A DNA stretch of 64,000 nucleotides, from positions 123,496 to 187,495 of the forward strand of contig QJPP01005285.1 in assembly GCA_003996215.1 (NCBI GenBank), in the 5' to 3' direction. The notes beneath the pieces were generated by a model. It searched no databases, had not been told where the DNA came from, and saw only the letters and a program-made list of their open reading frames with translations. The number at the start of each line of letters is the position of its first letter. Within the stretch, counting starts at the first letter, position 1. This stretch comes from Jaltomata sinuosa (lineage: Eukaryota > Streptophyta > Magnoliopsida > Solanales > Solanaceae). The position numbers and the translations under genes are program-made. Shown one piece after another: positions 1 through 10,353 of this stretch.

Positions 1-676
1 CTGAACTAATATGCCAATTTGATTAATTTATTTTAAGTCTCTGTTTCAAGTTAGTTGGTATTATAGTTGAATTCTTTAAATTAGATGTTACCATTTTAGT
101 AGAATATTTAAGCAATTGGTAACCATAATTGCTATGGCTTGTATTAACAGACGTGGTTCCAGTGTCAGCTCTTGGGTTAAGCCGATAAACCAAAGGCATT
201 AGGCCCCAAATTTTTTGAGGTTCCAATTTTTCAAAAATAGTAGATTTGTAAATTATTTTTTTAAATAAAATTAAGTATTGACTTAAAATGTTTAATTTTT
301 AATTAAAAAATAAAAGAAACTGCTAAACAGATTTGAACTACTCGAAACATATGAAAAATATTTTTTATTTTGTATTTAGTGGTAAAGAATTGAGATCACT
401 AGGTGAAGAGCATAAAAGAAAATATTGCCTTAACGCAAGTTTCAAAATAGAATGTTACTCAAATATTAATAGTTTAGATTTATTGTAAAATTAAAAGTGT
501 TGAAAAATATGGCATAAATATAAGATAATATTTTAATATACTCAATCAGATAAGCAAACTTGATTATTTTCAAATGCATATATTGCTTATAGAATAAGTT
601 TACAATTCTTATATCAGTTGCTCATTCAAAAAGAAGTTTTCAAAATTATTCATATATATATATATATATATATATG

Positions 677-721
<45 letters not shown>

Positions 722-849
722 CAATTGTAAAAATATTTACTATAGAAAATCGATTATAACAAACTTTTTAGTAATTTCCCATCTAGAAAAGTTATGAAAA
801 ATAGACTTCAAATAAATTGTATACAAAGAAAAAATAAAATATTTAAGGC
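1..849. other. AT-rich unassigned flank
   Basis: This stretch is strongly AT-rich and holds no gene I can recognise. A 67-codon open frame on the minus strand (23-226) matches no family I know and has no visible motif. The stretch ends at the target duplication of the retrotransposon that starts at 855, so it is the left part of the DNA into which that element inserted. The right part should begin at 16193. Confidence 0.5.
652..718. repeat. (TA)n microsatellite
   Basis: An almost pure TA dinucleotide run, broken once by TGTTA near 676. It is an ordinary simple repeat in AT-rich plant DNA. Its length is likely variable between individuals and may be mis-assembled. Confidence 0.9.
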
Positions 850-854
850 CTCTT
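850..854. other. Target site duplication, left (CTCTT)
   Basis: CTCTT lies directly before the TGTCAC terminus at 855. The same five bases follow the far LTR terminus at 16188-16192. A perfect 5-bp duplication marks integrase-mediated insertion and fixes the outer ends of the element. Confidence 0.85.
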
Positions 855-1656
855 TGTCACGACCCGATTTCTCGGTCATGATGGCACCTACAACACTCCA
901 GTAGGCGAATCAATCCCCATAGTCCAAAACGGTTAGTAATGAGCTACTTTCTAACAACTTAAGTGGAAGAACACATAAATAAGCGATAGCAAGAGAACAA
1001 GATGAATAAACTGGGTAACCGGAGTAATACAAATACAAAGCGGAAGCTAAACCAACCCAAAACCTGGTATCATAGTGTATAAGAGCCGAACTACATCAGG
1101 AGTACAAAGGTCCAAAAGTAATATATACATGATGTCTCCGAAACTACAAGAGTACAAAATACATCAAGGATAAACTAAGTCAAGCCCTGAACACCAAGAG
1201 CTCACCCTCAACCTAGATGATCCAAAAAAAGCACCCCGCACGAGTCTCCGGTGCTCTAACGGCGATGACCCACACTAGGATCTGCACCAGAAGATGCAGA
1301 GGGTAGGGTGAGCACCAAATGCGAAGCATAAGATACCCAGTAGGTATCATGGGCCGACTGGGCACATATAAAGTAAAAGAGGAGTAGCAGACAGAATAGA
1401 AGTAAGCAGTCACGGCAATCAACTGTAATGTACACAGGAATTAGCCCAGAGGGAAAACAACAGAAAGCAACAAGTAAGTCTAGCAAATATAATATATACA
1501 TGGCAAACGCAGGCGAAAGTAGGAACGATGCACCTGAGATCCTCGCAAAAATAGTATATATACATAAGTCTAGAAATGGACAATATACCGGTAACCTCAA
1601 GTATAAGAAATGGGAGAGAATTGTAAAGTAGACATGCTCGGAAACATTAAACAATA

Positions 1657-1840
1657 ACCACACTAATCACATCAATCTCATTCCAGAAACCAACAGCCCC
1701 GCTGTAACCAAGCTCTAACCACACTAATCACGACCATCTCAATCCAGAAACCAACAACCCCGCTGTAACCAAGCTCTAACCACACTACTAATGACAATCT
1801 CAATCCATAAACCAACAACCCCGCTGTAACCAATCTCACC
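1657..1840. repeat. 61-bp tandem repeat in LTR, 3 copies
   Basis: Units beginning ACCACACTA start at 1657, 1718 and 1779, each ending with a CCCCGCTGTAACCAA core. The partner LTR has four units (15118, 15179, 15240, 15301), so the two LTRs differ by one unit. This fits replication slippage or unequal exchange after insertion. Confidence 0.85.
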
Positions 1841-3593
1841 TTCAGGACAGGAATAATGTAATAAGACTCTACCTACAGTCCCTCGGCCGCCCATACAACC
1901 GAGGAATGCAATCAAGTGAAAACACACCATCCGACATCCCATACTACCGGAGCATACATTCAATAATCAACATACAAGGGTGGTACTTCACGCAGATGAA
2001 TGATATAATGCCATGCTAAGTAAAAGTAATCAAGTACCGTATATCACCCACTTCCAGCGACCTAAAAGGCCCAGTAGATAGGATCCATGGAAGGTCCCAC
2101 CTGTATACCACTACTACACCGTATACCCTCCCTCCGAAACTCGCAGCTTGCAACTTCTGGTCCGAAATGACAAGGTCAATGGAGGCCCCCGACCAACATA
2201 CTAGATGCCCCGCATCCTCAAGACAATCCCCTAGTAAAGATGCCTGGAGGGTATCCAGGTCTAAAACAGTAAGCCCAAAACCTCTAGTACTTGGCCCTAC
2301 CTAGTCCAGCAACACTCCGGATGCTGTAGTATAAAAGTAGGGAACCCGACCCCGTCGAGCCCAGAAAAGTGGAACTATTGATAAAATGTCTTTTAAAACT
2401 TTTCTTACCCCAAGAAGATCCACAAGACAAGTCAAAACCATTTCCAAATCATTTCCATAGAAAATGAGGCCCTGGGTCATGCAAAGTTTAGAAAATAATT
2501 CCAGAAAGATCGAAGCCAAAACCATAGTAAAACACGAGAAAACCTCTCTATATGCATGGAAATGGAATGATCAAACACACAATAGCCGCCCCGCAGCTCA
2601 CAATCAACCTATCGGCCCTGCAAAGGCTCCAAAGCTACTCAACAAGCATAACCAACCTAGAAGGATAATACTATGTCCGGGACTCATGGACATTCCCAAT
2701 GATCCCACCATCTATGTTCCAGAGTCAACAAGGCCTCACAGGGCCACAAGGGTAGTAATATCAATTTACAAGAATTCTACACACAACAAAGGAAGGAAAC
2801 GGGATGGATCATGAAGGAGCGACCAAGGTTTGTGGTACCAACCTAACAAACCAACCCAAGGATGCCAACTAGTACAATTTTACCGGATATATGCAAAGTC
2901 TAGGGAGTTAAGCCGTAACCTACCTGTTGTCCAACGACAAGCTGCAGGAACGATGATATCCGAGGCTGAGCTGCTTCGAGAAGCTCTGAATGAGAATCAA
3001 ACTATCAAATTCACGAATAAGAAGTTAAGATGAGTCTAAAGATACCCATATTGCTACAATTGTATCTGGGTCGATATCCGGGTCAAAAGCGGCCCCGGGG
3101 GGTCAACAACCTGAAACCAAAAATAAAAAGAACTACGACGACTCCAACGATGCCAAGAGGGCATGCTCCAAATTTGAGCACAAATGCCAAGGAAAAAGGC
3201 ATCAAAACAGGCCGCAAAGGTTGGGGTTTAAAGAATGGAATTTCAGAAAATAAAACAGAAATTGGGCAAGAGGTACTTACCACAATGATGGAGTTTCTGC
3301 CAACACAAAGAATTCACCACCCAAACGAGCATGCACAAGCCGTAAGGCAGCCACTACAACAAAATCCCAAGCTTGGGATGAGGGCATCAATGGTGGAAAT
3401 TAAGAAAGCTAGGTGGGGAAGAAGCTTAGCAAGAGACAAAGGATGACGGAGAATCCACGAACAAAGGACTCCCCAAGGGTTGGAATCAATATGGAGCAAT
3501 TTGGGAGAGAGGTAATTGAGTTTAAAGTGAGAAACAATGAGCTGCAATGGCTGGAAAAACATACTTTCGGCTATTCATAGCTGCAGGAAAATG

Positions 3594-3710
3594 GCCAGCA
3601 CCATCGGCGCTAGGCCAGCACCAACAGCGCTGAAGGGAGGCAGGTGCCTAGGCGCGATCACACTGGCCTTCGCGCGATTGTGCTGAAGGCTAGCCTGCAA
3701 TTCATTTTCG
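3594..3710. repeat. GC-rich short-repeat block in LTR
   Basis: A GC-rich block within the otherwise AT-rich LTR. It contains two GGCCAGCACCA-type units (about 3595 and 3612) followed by GCGCGATC and CGCGCGATTG motifs. It lies in the part of the LTR missing from the partner copy. Its role is unknown. Other LTR families here carry a comparable compositional island of short near-palindromes on the U3 side. Confidence 0.4.
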
Positions 3711-4375
3711 GCAACTTTTAGAAAACTCCACGGGGTGTTCCGAGCACAATCAGAAACCGATATTCAAAAACCAATAATGCTAATAGAGTGGAAATGACAT
3801 TTCGGACTCAACGTAATCGACGAAACTTCCATATGAGGTCGTTTTGGAGAAATGTTGACCCAAGTCAACACTAACAAAAAGGAACCCAAGGGCTCAAAAT
3901 GAGCCTGGCACACCCAGAACCTGAACCAACCACCTTCTTAACCTAAACTCACCATTCCGGAGCTGATGGAATTGTCGAAATCCGAATTTGACACTCCGAT
4001 CATCGAAAGTTACCCAAAGTTATACTTTCAACTCCAAATGGCTTGAAAATTGAGAAAACCACACAAAACACACACCAAAAGTTCTCAGGCCTCCACTAAA
4101 GGTCCAATTAGACCAAACTCATCGCTCGGAGCTAACAGAACTGTCAGAATTCAAGTCCGAGCATGTTAGCTAAGAATGTTGAACAAAGTCAATGATATTC
4201 TAAGTTTAGGCTCTAAACCATGCAAACAGTCATAACGACCAAATGAACGGCCAAGGCACGGAACCACCGGTCCCAGCAAGCCATAAATGACTTGAGGCCA
4301 CTACAGGAAAGATCTAACAGTGCAATAAATGCATAAACTCAAAGATGATTGGAAGGGTCATCACAACACCCACTA

Positions 4376-5464
4376 CTAAAAAAGACTTTCGTCCTCAAAA
4401 GTCAAGAAGAAGGGAGTACCTAGAGGCTCAAACAACTGCAGATACTGAGCAGGAAACTTACTCTCGGTCTCCCAAGTAGCCTCCTCGATAGGATGGTGCC
4501 TCCATTGAACTTTCACAATCCGAATCTCCCTAGATCTCAACCTCCTGATATCTCTGGCCAAAATAGCTATCGGCTCCTCAACAAATGATAACCTCTCATC
4601 CAACTGAACCGAATCCCAATGCAGCACATGAGACTCATCTGGTACATACCGGTGCAACATCGAGACATGGAACACTGGGTGAATAGCTGAAAACATAAGA
4701 GGCAATGCTAACATATAGGCAATGCTACCAACCCTGTGCAAAATCTCAAATGGCCCAATGAACCTAGGGCTAAGCTTACCCCACCGACCAAATCTCGTCA
4801 ATCCCTTCACGGGTGATACACGAAGGAAAACCAGGTCACCGACATTGAACTCCAAGGCACAAAGTCTACGATCAGCGTAGCTCTTCTGCCTACTCCAAGC
4901 CGCTCTAAGTCTATACTGGATCAAACAGACTCGATCTAAGGAATCTCTAAGCAAATCTGTACTCTGCGGTCTGGACTCTAACCCATCAAACCAACTAATG
5001 GGCAATCTGCAACGCCTACCATACAAAGCCTCGAAAGGTGCCATGCCAATGCTCAAATGAAAGCTATTATTATACGCAAACTCAGCCAATGGCACAAACA
5101 AATCCCATGAACCTCCAAAGTCAAGTACACAGGCCCAAAGCATGTCCTCCATGACCTGAATGGTCCTCTTGGACTGGCCATCTATCTGAGGGTGGAACAC
5201 AGTACTAAGTTGAACCTCCGTACCCAAATCCCTCTGTATAGCTCTCCAGAACTGAGATGTGAACTGAGTGCCGCGGTCTGAAATGATAGAAGCTGGGACC
5301 CCGTGCAACCGTACAATCTCGCGAATGTAGATCTGAACCAACCTCTCTGCACCGTAAGTAGTCTGATCTGGCAAGAAATACGCTGACTTGGTCAGCCTAT
5401 CCACGACCACCCAAATGGAATCAAACATCCGAGTAGTATGAGGCAAACCAACAACAAAGTCCAT
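4376..5464 (-). pseudogene. Integrase core and chromodomain (3' end of pol)
   Basis: About 362 codons cover the integrase catalytic core, its C-terminal region and a chromodomain. The core reads MDFVVGLPH (first catalytic Asp), then SDRGTQFTS (second Asp), then DGQSKRTIQ. The residue expected to be the catalytic Glu is Lys, so strand transfer should be lost. The C-terminal part holds the conserved FHVSMLHRY segment. The last 80 or so residues (ARDIRRLRSREI ... KVQWRHHP ... ATWETE) are a chromodomain, the targeting module of chromoviruses. It is in frame with the upstream domains but separated from them by stops near 5500-5584. The stop codon lies about 10 bases inside the 3' LTR boundary. It is a non-functional copy. 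Confidence 0.9.
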
Positions 5465-5584
5465 AGTAATACCTTCCCACTTCTACTCAGGAATGGGAAG
5501 TCGTTGCATCAAGACACCCGATATCATATGCTCGAACTTCACCTGCTAATAGTTTAAGCACCGAGATACAAACTCTACCACGTC

Positions 5585-6388
5585 CTACTTCATACCACCC
5601 CACCAGTAAAGCTGCCTCAGATCTCTATACATCTTCGTCGTGCCAGGATGAATAGAGTATCTGGAACAATGTGCCTCATGGAGTATCAACTGTATCAAAT
5701 CACCAACTCTCAGAACACAAAGTCGACCCTCAAACCTCAGAACCTCATCAGAACCCAAGGTAGCCCGGCTGGTCTCACCCCAAACCACCTGATCATAAAG
5801 GTCACACAAACTTTGATCCTTAAATTGCCGGCTCAAAATCTGATCAACTATAGTAGAGCAACCCTCAACACTGGCAAGAACTCTGCTGGGATCCGATAAG
5901 TCAATTCTAACCAGACGGTTAGCCAAGGACTGGATGTACAAGGCCAACGGTTGCTCAGAAAATAAAAGTGAAGCTAGGCTGCCCATACTCACCGCCTTCC
6001 GACTCAAGGCATCCGCTACCACATTTGCCTTGCCCGGATGGTATAGAATAGTGAAATCATAGTCCTTCAGCAACTCAACCCATCTCCTCTGCCTTGAGTT
6101 CAGCTCGCACTGACTCATAATGTACTGAAGACTATGATGGTCGGTGAATATCTCACAATGAACTCCATATAGATAGTGCCTCCAGATCTTGAGCGTAAAG
6201 ACTACCGTCGCCAACTTTAAGTCATGAGTAGGGTAGTTGCGCTTGTGAACGTTCAACTGCCTTGATGCATATGCTATCACTCGACCCTGAGGCATTAACA
6301 CACAACCAAGACCAACCCCTGAAGCATCACAATACATAGAGAAACCCTGACCCTCAATCGGCAAAGTCAGAACTGGAGCTGAAGTCAA
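5585..6388 (-). pseudogene. RNase H and start of integrase zinc-binding domain
   Basis: The segment starts with APVLTLP and YCDASGVGLG, the first RNase H acidic residue region. It then has YASRQL, FTDHHSLQYI and the NVVADALSRK signature that ends the RNase H domain in plant gypsy elements. A linker leads to the integrase zinc-binding part, with SIHPGTTKMYRDLRQLYWW supplying the paired His. The next Cys pair, below 5585, is damaged (CLNY instead of CPNC) and preceded by stops. It shares the frame of the reverse transcriptase upstream and the integrase downstream. In life it would remove the RNA template and process the plus-strand primer. Confidence 0.88.
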
Positions 6389-6433
6389 TAAGGCCTTAAG
6401 CCTATGAAAACTATCCGCGCACTAATCAGACCA

Positions 6434-7330
6434 CTAAAATGGAACATCCTTCCTAGTCAGCATAGTCAAGAGTGCTGCTATGGAAGAAAATCCCTCAATG
6501 AACCATCTGTAGTAACCAGCTAACCCAACAAAGCTGCGAACCTCGGTTGGGGTGGTATGTCTAGGCCAATCACAAACTGCAGAAATCTTACCCGGATCCA
6601 CTATAATCCCATCCTTAGACACCACTTGTCCTAGGAATGCAACTGACTCAAGCCAAAACTCACACTTTGAGAACTTGGCATAAAGTCAATGGTCTCTTAA
6701 AGTCTGAAGTACAGTCCTCGAATGTTGCTCATGCTCGTCCCTACTCCTCGAGTATATCAGAATGTCATCAATAAAGACTATCACGAACATATCCAGGTAC
6801 GGGCTAAGCACCCTATGCATCAAATCCATAAAGGCTGCGGGGGTATTAGTCAACCCAAAAGACATCACCAGGAACTCATAATGGACATAACATGTCCTGA
6901 ATGATGTCTTAGGGATGTCCTCCGCAGTAATCCTCAACTGATGGTAGTCGGACCTCAAATCAATCTTAGAAAACATGGCGAAACCCTGAAGCTGATCAAA
7001 CAGGTCATCAATCCTCGGCATCGGACACCTATTCTTCACTGTCACCTTATTCAACTGCTGATAGTCAATACACATCCACATCGACCCATCCTTCTTCTTC
7101 ACAAAGAGGACAGGATCACCCCAAGGAGACACACTCGGCCTAATAAACCCCTTAGCTAACAAATCCTGGAGCTGCTTCTTAAGCTCCCTTAACTCAGAAG
7201 GAGCCATACGGTAGGGAAGGATAGAAATGGGCCTGGTGCCTAGCTCTAACTCGATGGAGAAATCAATATCTCTCTCAGGTGGGAGGCCTGGCAGGTCGGT
7301 AGGAAACACATCTAGAAAGTCTCTAACCAC
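6434..7330 (-). pseudogene. Reverse transcriptase (gypsy type)
   Basis: The fingers begin at LPPERDIDF. Motifs follow in order: GFIRPSVSPWGDPVLFVKKK, CIDYQQLNKVT, FSKIDLRSDYHQL, a variant of FRTRYGHYEF, MSFGLTNTPAAF and the catalytic VFIDDILIYS. The thumb and connection segment (FLGQVVSKDGI, LAGYYRWFIEGFSSIA) lies at 6434-6660. Stops interrupt it near 6683 and again just below 6434. Both fit single-base changes from Arg or Gln codons. The FIDD catalytic box is intact, but the frame is not. The domain belongs to the same gag-pol frame as its neighbours. Confidence 0.92.
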
Positions 7331-7369
7331 AGGAACTGACTCAGGAGACGTAGGGTCAGCACTAGCATC

Positions 7370-7855
7370 TCAGACATATGCTAGATAATCTAAACACCCG
7401 TGGGATATCAACTTCCTAGCTCGAAGACAAGAGATGATCCCTGATGATGCATGGCTAACAGAACCCTGCCACACAACCGGGGGTACATCGGGCACGGCTA
7501 TGGTAATGGTCTTGGCATAATAATCCAAAATCGCACAGTGAGGGGATAAGCAGTCCATGCCCAGTATCACATCAAAGTCTAACATATCAAGTATCATCAA
7601 GTCAGCCCAAGTATCCAAATCACCAACAGATATCACACAGGATCTCACAATCTGATCCACTACTAAAGAATCTCCTACTGGGGTCGAACAAAAACAGGCA
7701 CAGACAATGTCTCACTAACCAACCCAAAACAAGGCAGAAAGTAGGAAGATATATATGAACAAGTGGATCCAGGATCAAACAAAGCATAAGCTGGCTGATG
7801 ACATACAAAAATCATACTTGTGATCACAACATCTGAGGCCTCTTCAGAGTCTCCT
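7370..7855 (-). pseudogene. Aspartic protease region of pol
   Basis: The active-site region reads ALFDPGSTCSYISSYF (about 7745-7790). DPGST replaces the usual D-S/T-G triad, a form common in plant chromoviruses. The C-terminal half contains FDVILGMDCLSPH, the family's conserved ILGMDWL segment. The first half lies in a different frame from the rest: one shift near 7855 and a compensating one near 7680 restore the frame of the zinc knuckles and reverse transcriptase. A stop near 7370 then separates it from the reverse transcriptase. The protease would have cut the gag-pol polyprotein inside the particle. Confidence 0.82.
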
Positions 7856-8833
7856 TGAGACCGCATAGAACTGATGACGACCTGCCCAACTACCATCCCT
7901 ACCACCTGCTCTGCCATGCGGAGCACCACCTCTATCCTGACCACCGCCTCTCTGAGCCGGTGGCTGAACAGAGCGAATAGGCTGAATCGCATCCCACTGG
8001 GGGAAATCTCTAGCATAATGTCCACCAACACCACACTTATAACAGGTTGTACCCTGCAGGGGGAAATCTCTGGAAAAATGACCGCTAACATCACATTCAT
8101 AGCATGACCCTGATGTCCCACCCTGTCAAAACAGACCCGCTGAACCTATGTGGCCACCTCGTCCTAATGCCCCTGAAGTAGTACCTCTCGCAGACTGACT
8201 GCTGTGACCATGCCGACTGCTTTGACCCTGCTCAAACTGAGAACCCCAAGCCTGAAGTGAAGCCTGAACTATTTGACTAGACTGAACCTGATGCTTCTCT
8301 GGCCGATAACCTCAACCCCACTGGCCGGAACCACTACCACCATACCTAGAACCATTATAACCACCCTGATGTTGAGGCCTCTTATCTCTGGCCCCGGTGT
8401 CATGACGACGTGAATCATCAACTGTACGGGCATAGTCTTCAATGGCCTAAAATGACCAATCGCTAGCAACTAGTATCTCTGTAGGCTCTCTGAACTCTCT
8501 CCACAACCCCCTAAACAAATCTATGAACCCTGTCGGCCTTAGTAGGCATAATCATGGCCCCAAATGGAGAAATCTAATGGAAATGGGTCTCGTACTCTGA
8601 GATAGTCATAGAATCCTAAGAAAGTCTAGTGAACTCTTCCCTCCGATGCTCCAGTCGCTCTGTGGCAAGAACTTGGCCATAAAGGCCTCGTAAAACTTGG
8701 ACCAGGTCAAGGGAGGTGACGTAGAAGGCCTGCAAGAAACCTGGGCTCTCAACCATAACTTCGTTCGACCCTCCAACTGATATGAAGTATAGCCAACCCC
8801 GTGAGTCTCTAATAACCCCAAGTGATGCAACAT
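7856..8833 (-). pseudogene. gag, C-terminal part with two zinc knuckles
   Basis: This is the downstream half of gag, split from its start by the nested insertion at 8834. It begins with LHHLGLLETHGV and the gag domain segment SYQLEGRTKLWLRAQV, and continues to FMAKFLPQS. A Gln/Gly/Ser-rich linker with several stops follows. Two zinc knuckles lie at 8104-8063 (C-x2-C-x4-H) and 8044-8003 (C-x2-C-x4-H). In both, the fourth ligand Cys is Phe (RDF instead of RDC). Both knuckles keep the frame used by reverse transcriptase, so gag and pol were one frame. In the intact element this protein would form the particle and bind RNA. Confidence 0.82.
8829..8833. other. Target site duplication, left (AACAT)
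   Basis: AACAT precedes the TGATGTGCC terminus at 8834 and recurs at 13512-13516 after the second LTR. Removing the insert plus one duplicate restores a continuous gag reading (EEM followed by LHHLGL) across the junction. Confidence 0.92.
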
Positions 8834-9001
8834 TGATGTGCCGCCATTTTACGGCACTTTCGACTCCTTTTAACTAAGAACAATCGTGCGTTTTCAAGCA
8901 ACCATTGTCGTTTTTGATGGTTTTATGTTATGTTTTCAGGAAATAGGGACAAACATGGAAACGGAAGGAAATACGAGCAAAAAGAGCATTCTGGATAAGA
9001 G

Positions 9002-9066
9002 TGACGGACCGTCAAGCTCGTGACGGACCGTCAAGCCCAAGCCAACAAAGTGGTGACGGTCCGTCA
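9002..9066. repeat. Cluster of TGACGGACCGTCA near-palindromes
   Basis: Two copies of TGACGGACCGTCA (9002-9014, 9020-9032) and one TGACGGTCCGTCA (9054-9066). Each is a 13-base sequence with perfect dyad symmetry around one unpaired centre base. The first two units are 18 bp apart. The same cluster is present in the second LTR from 12215. It could bind a dimeric factor or form a hairpin; neither is shown. Confidence 0.85.
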
Positions 9067-9172
9067 CCCAAACTGTCACACCAAAGCAGTGTCGCACCAA
9101 GGCAGCCCGCGATTAACCGTCACACCAAAGCAGTGTCGCACCAAGGCAGCCCGCGATTAGGATTCCTACCGT

Positions 9173-9372
9173 GTTTGGGATTTGGTTTCTCGGATTCCTA
9201 ATGCGTTTGGGATTTGGTTTCTCGGATTCCTAATGCGTTTGGGATTTGGTTTCTCGGATTCCTAATGCGTTTGGGATTTGGTTTCTCGGATTCCTAATGC
9301 GTTTGGGATTTGGTTTCTCGGATTCCTAATGCGTTTGGGATTTGGTTTCTCGGATTCCTAATGCGTTTGGGA
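9173..9372 (+). repeat. 32-bp tandem repeat, 6 full units
   Basis: Units of GTTTGGGATTTGGTTTCTCG plus 12 more bases start at 9173, 9205, 9237, 9269, 9301 and 9333, with a degenerate partial unit at 9365. The units are practically identical, which points to recent amplification. The array lies just upstream of the TATA-like box. Confidence 0.93.
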
Positions 9373-9390
9373 TTGTGTTTCCTAGACTCC

Positions 9391-9398
9391 TATAAATA
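9391..9398 (+). promoter_or_regulatory. TATA-like box in LTR promoter
   Basis: TATAAATA preceded by GACTCC and located directly after the 32-bp repeat array. The position, in the middle of the LTR with a repeat array upstream, is what is expected for the retrotransposon's own promoter. The second LTR has the same box at 12572-12579. Transcription start and activity are not shown. Confidence 0.6.
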
Positions 9399-10336
9399 CC
9401 CTATGTTAGGTTTATTTTATTCATTATGCAAATCACGTTTTTACAATAATTTTAGGAGAGATTTGAGCGAAACTTTGAGAGCAAGAAACACGTTTTTCTC
9501 TTCTTGAATTCGTGTTCTTGAATTGTTCTTGGGATCTTGGTTTTTCGTGTTCTTGGATTATTGAAGATTGTTCTCATTATATTGTAAGAATCCCTTCTCT
9601 TTATTATGAATACAATTCTCTTCTCTTTTCTTTATAGCATGATTAACTAAACTCCCACAACTAGGGTTGTGGGAGCCATGGCAAACGTAGCAAGATAGAT
9701 TCCGGGTAGCGTACGGGTTCAATATATATGTTGTCACGTTGTTAATCATACATTGTGTAACGTTTTCTAGTGGTTGCAAACATTAGAACATGCCTAGGTT
9801 TAATTTGCTTGAGTAAAGAGATTAAAACCGGGAAACTTGATTAACGACGAGGATTCGAGACTACCAACTCTCGTCTTATGATTAATGCTGTAACTAGATT
9901 AATCTACTTGATGTTTAGGATTGAAATCTAAAAGCACACCTTTTTGAGATCGAGAGAAGATACAAGGAAATTCGTCTATTTGGTTGAGAAACGTTTAGAC
10001 GATACCATTAATTCAATCACATCGTGACACGCATATAAAAAGAACCCGATTAAGCCTAGAATCAACATTGTTACCAACGCCATGGTAAACACTTCCCTAG
10101 TTCATTCTCCTACTGATTATTTCTCATACATTATTGCTTGTTTTGTTTACAATTTGATCACACAAAACCCCCCCTTTTTACCGAAAACTATTGACGACTA
10201 GTCACTTAATTCACTAAAGACTTAATTCTCACCATATTCTCTGTGGGATTCGACCCCAACCTAGTTGGGTTCTATATTTGACTACGACCGCTTACGCTTC
10301 ATTAATTCGAGGTGTAGTTTGGGCGTTATCAAAAAG

Positions 10337-10353
10337 TGGCGCCGTTGCCGGGG
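10337..10353 (+). other. Primer binding site, tRNA-Asp type
   Basis: TGGCGCCGTTGCCGGGG begins five bases after the LTR end. It is the exact complement of the last 17 bases of plant cytosolic tRNA-Asp as I know it. This is the primer site typical of Athila-group gypsy elements. Confidence 0.88.

Larger units (their letters stand above)
855..4365 (-). repeat. 3' LTR of the 855-16187 element (full length)
   Basis: This 3.5-kb LTR starts TGTCACGACC and ends GGGTCATCACA on the plus strand, the inverted TG...CA ends of a minus-strand LTR. It aligns with 14317-16187 at both ends (for example GGTTAGTAATGAG at 931 and 14394). It also has about 1.7 kb (roughly 2068-3780) that the other LTR lacks. It includes a 61-bp tandem repeat at 1657-1840. 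The open frames inside it match no protein. Confidence 0.88.
8834..10331 (+). repeat. 5' LTR of the nested element
   Basis: This 1498-bp LTR runs from TGATGTGCCG to GCGTTATCA. It contains three near-palindromic TGACGG-x-CCGTCA motifs (9002, 9020, 9054), a 44-bp duplication at about 9073-9158, six full 32-bp tandem units (9173-9364) and a TATA-like box at 9391. Open frames such as 9001-9201 are products of the tandem repeats, not genes. Confidence 0.92.

Noticed and set aside
652..718. AT-rich dinucleotide run as a replication origin or matrix attachment region
   Set aside because: There is nothing beyond composition to support it. A simple repeat is the adequate explanation.
9001..9201. Open frame of 66 codons repeated at 12214-12414
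   Set aside because: It is a translation of the dyad cluster and tandem repeats in both LTRs of a non-coding element. It has no start context or domain.
9173..9372. Regular 32-bp repeats that could be taken for a CRISPR array
   Set aside because: The units are head-to-tail with no unique spacers, lie inside a plant LTR, and recur in its sister LTR.
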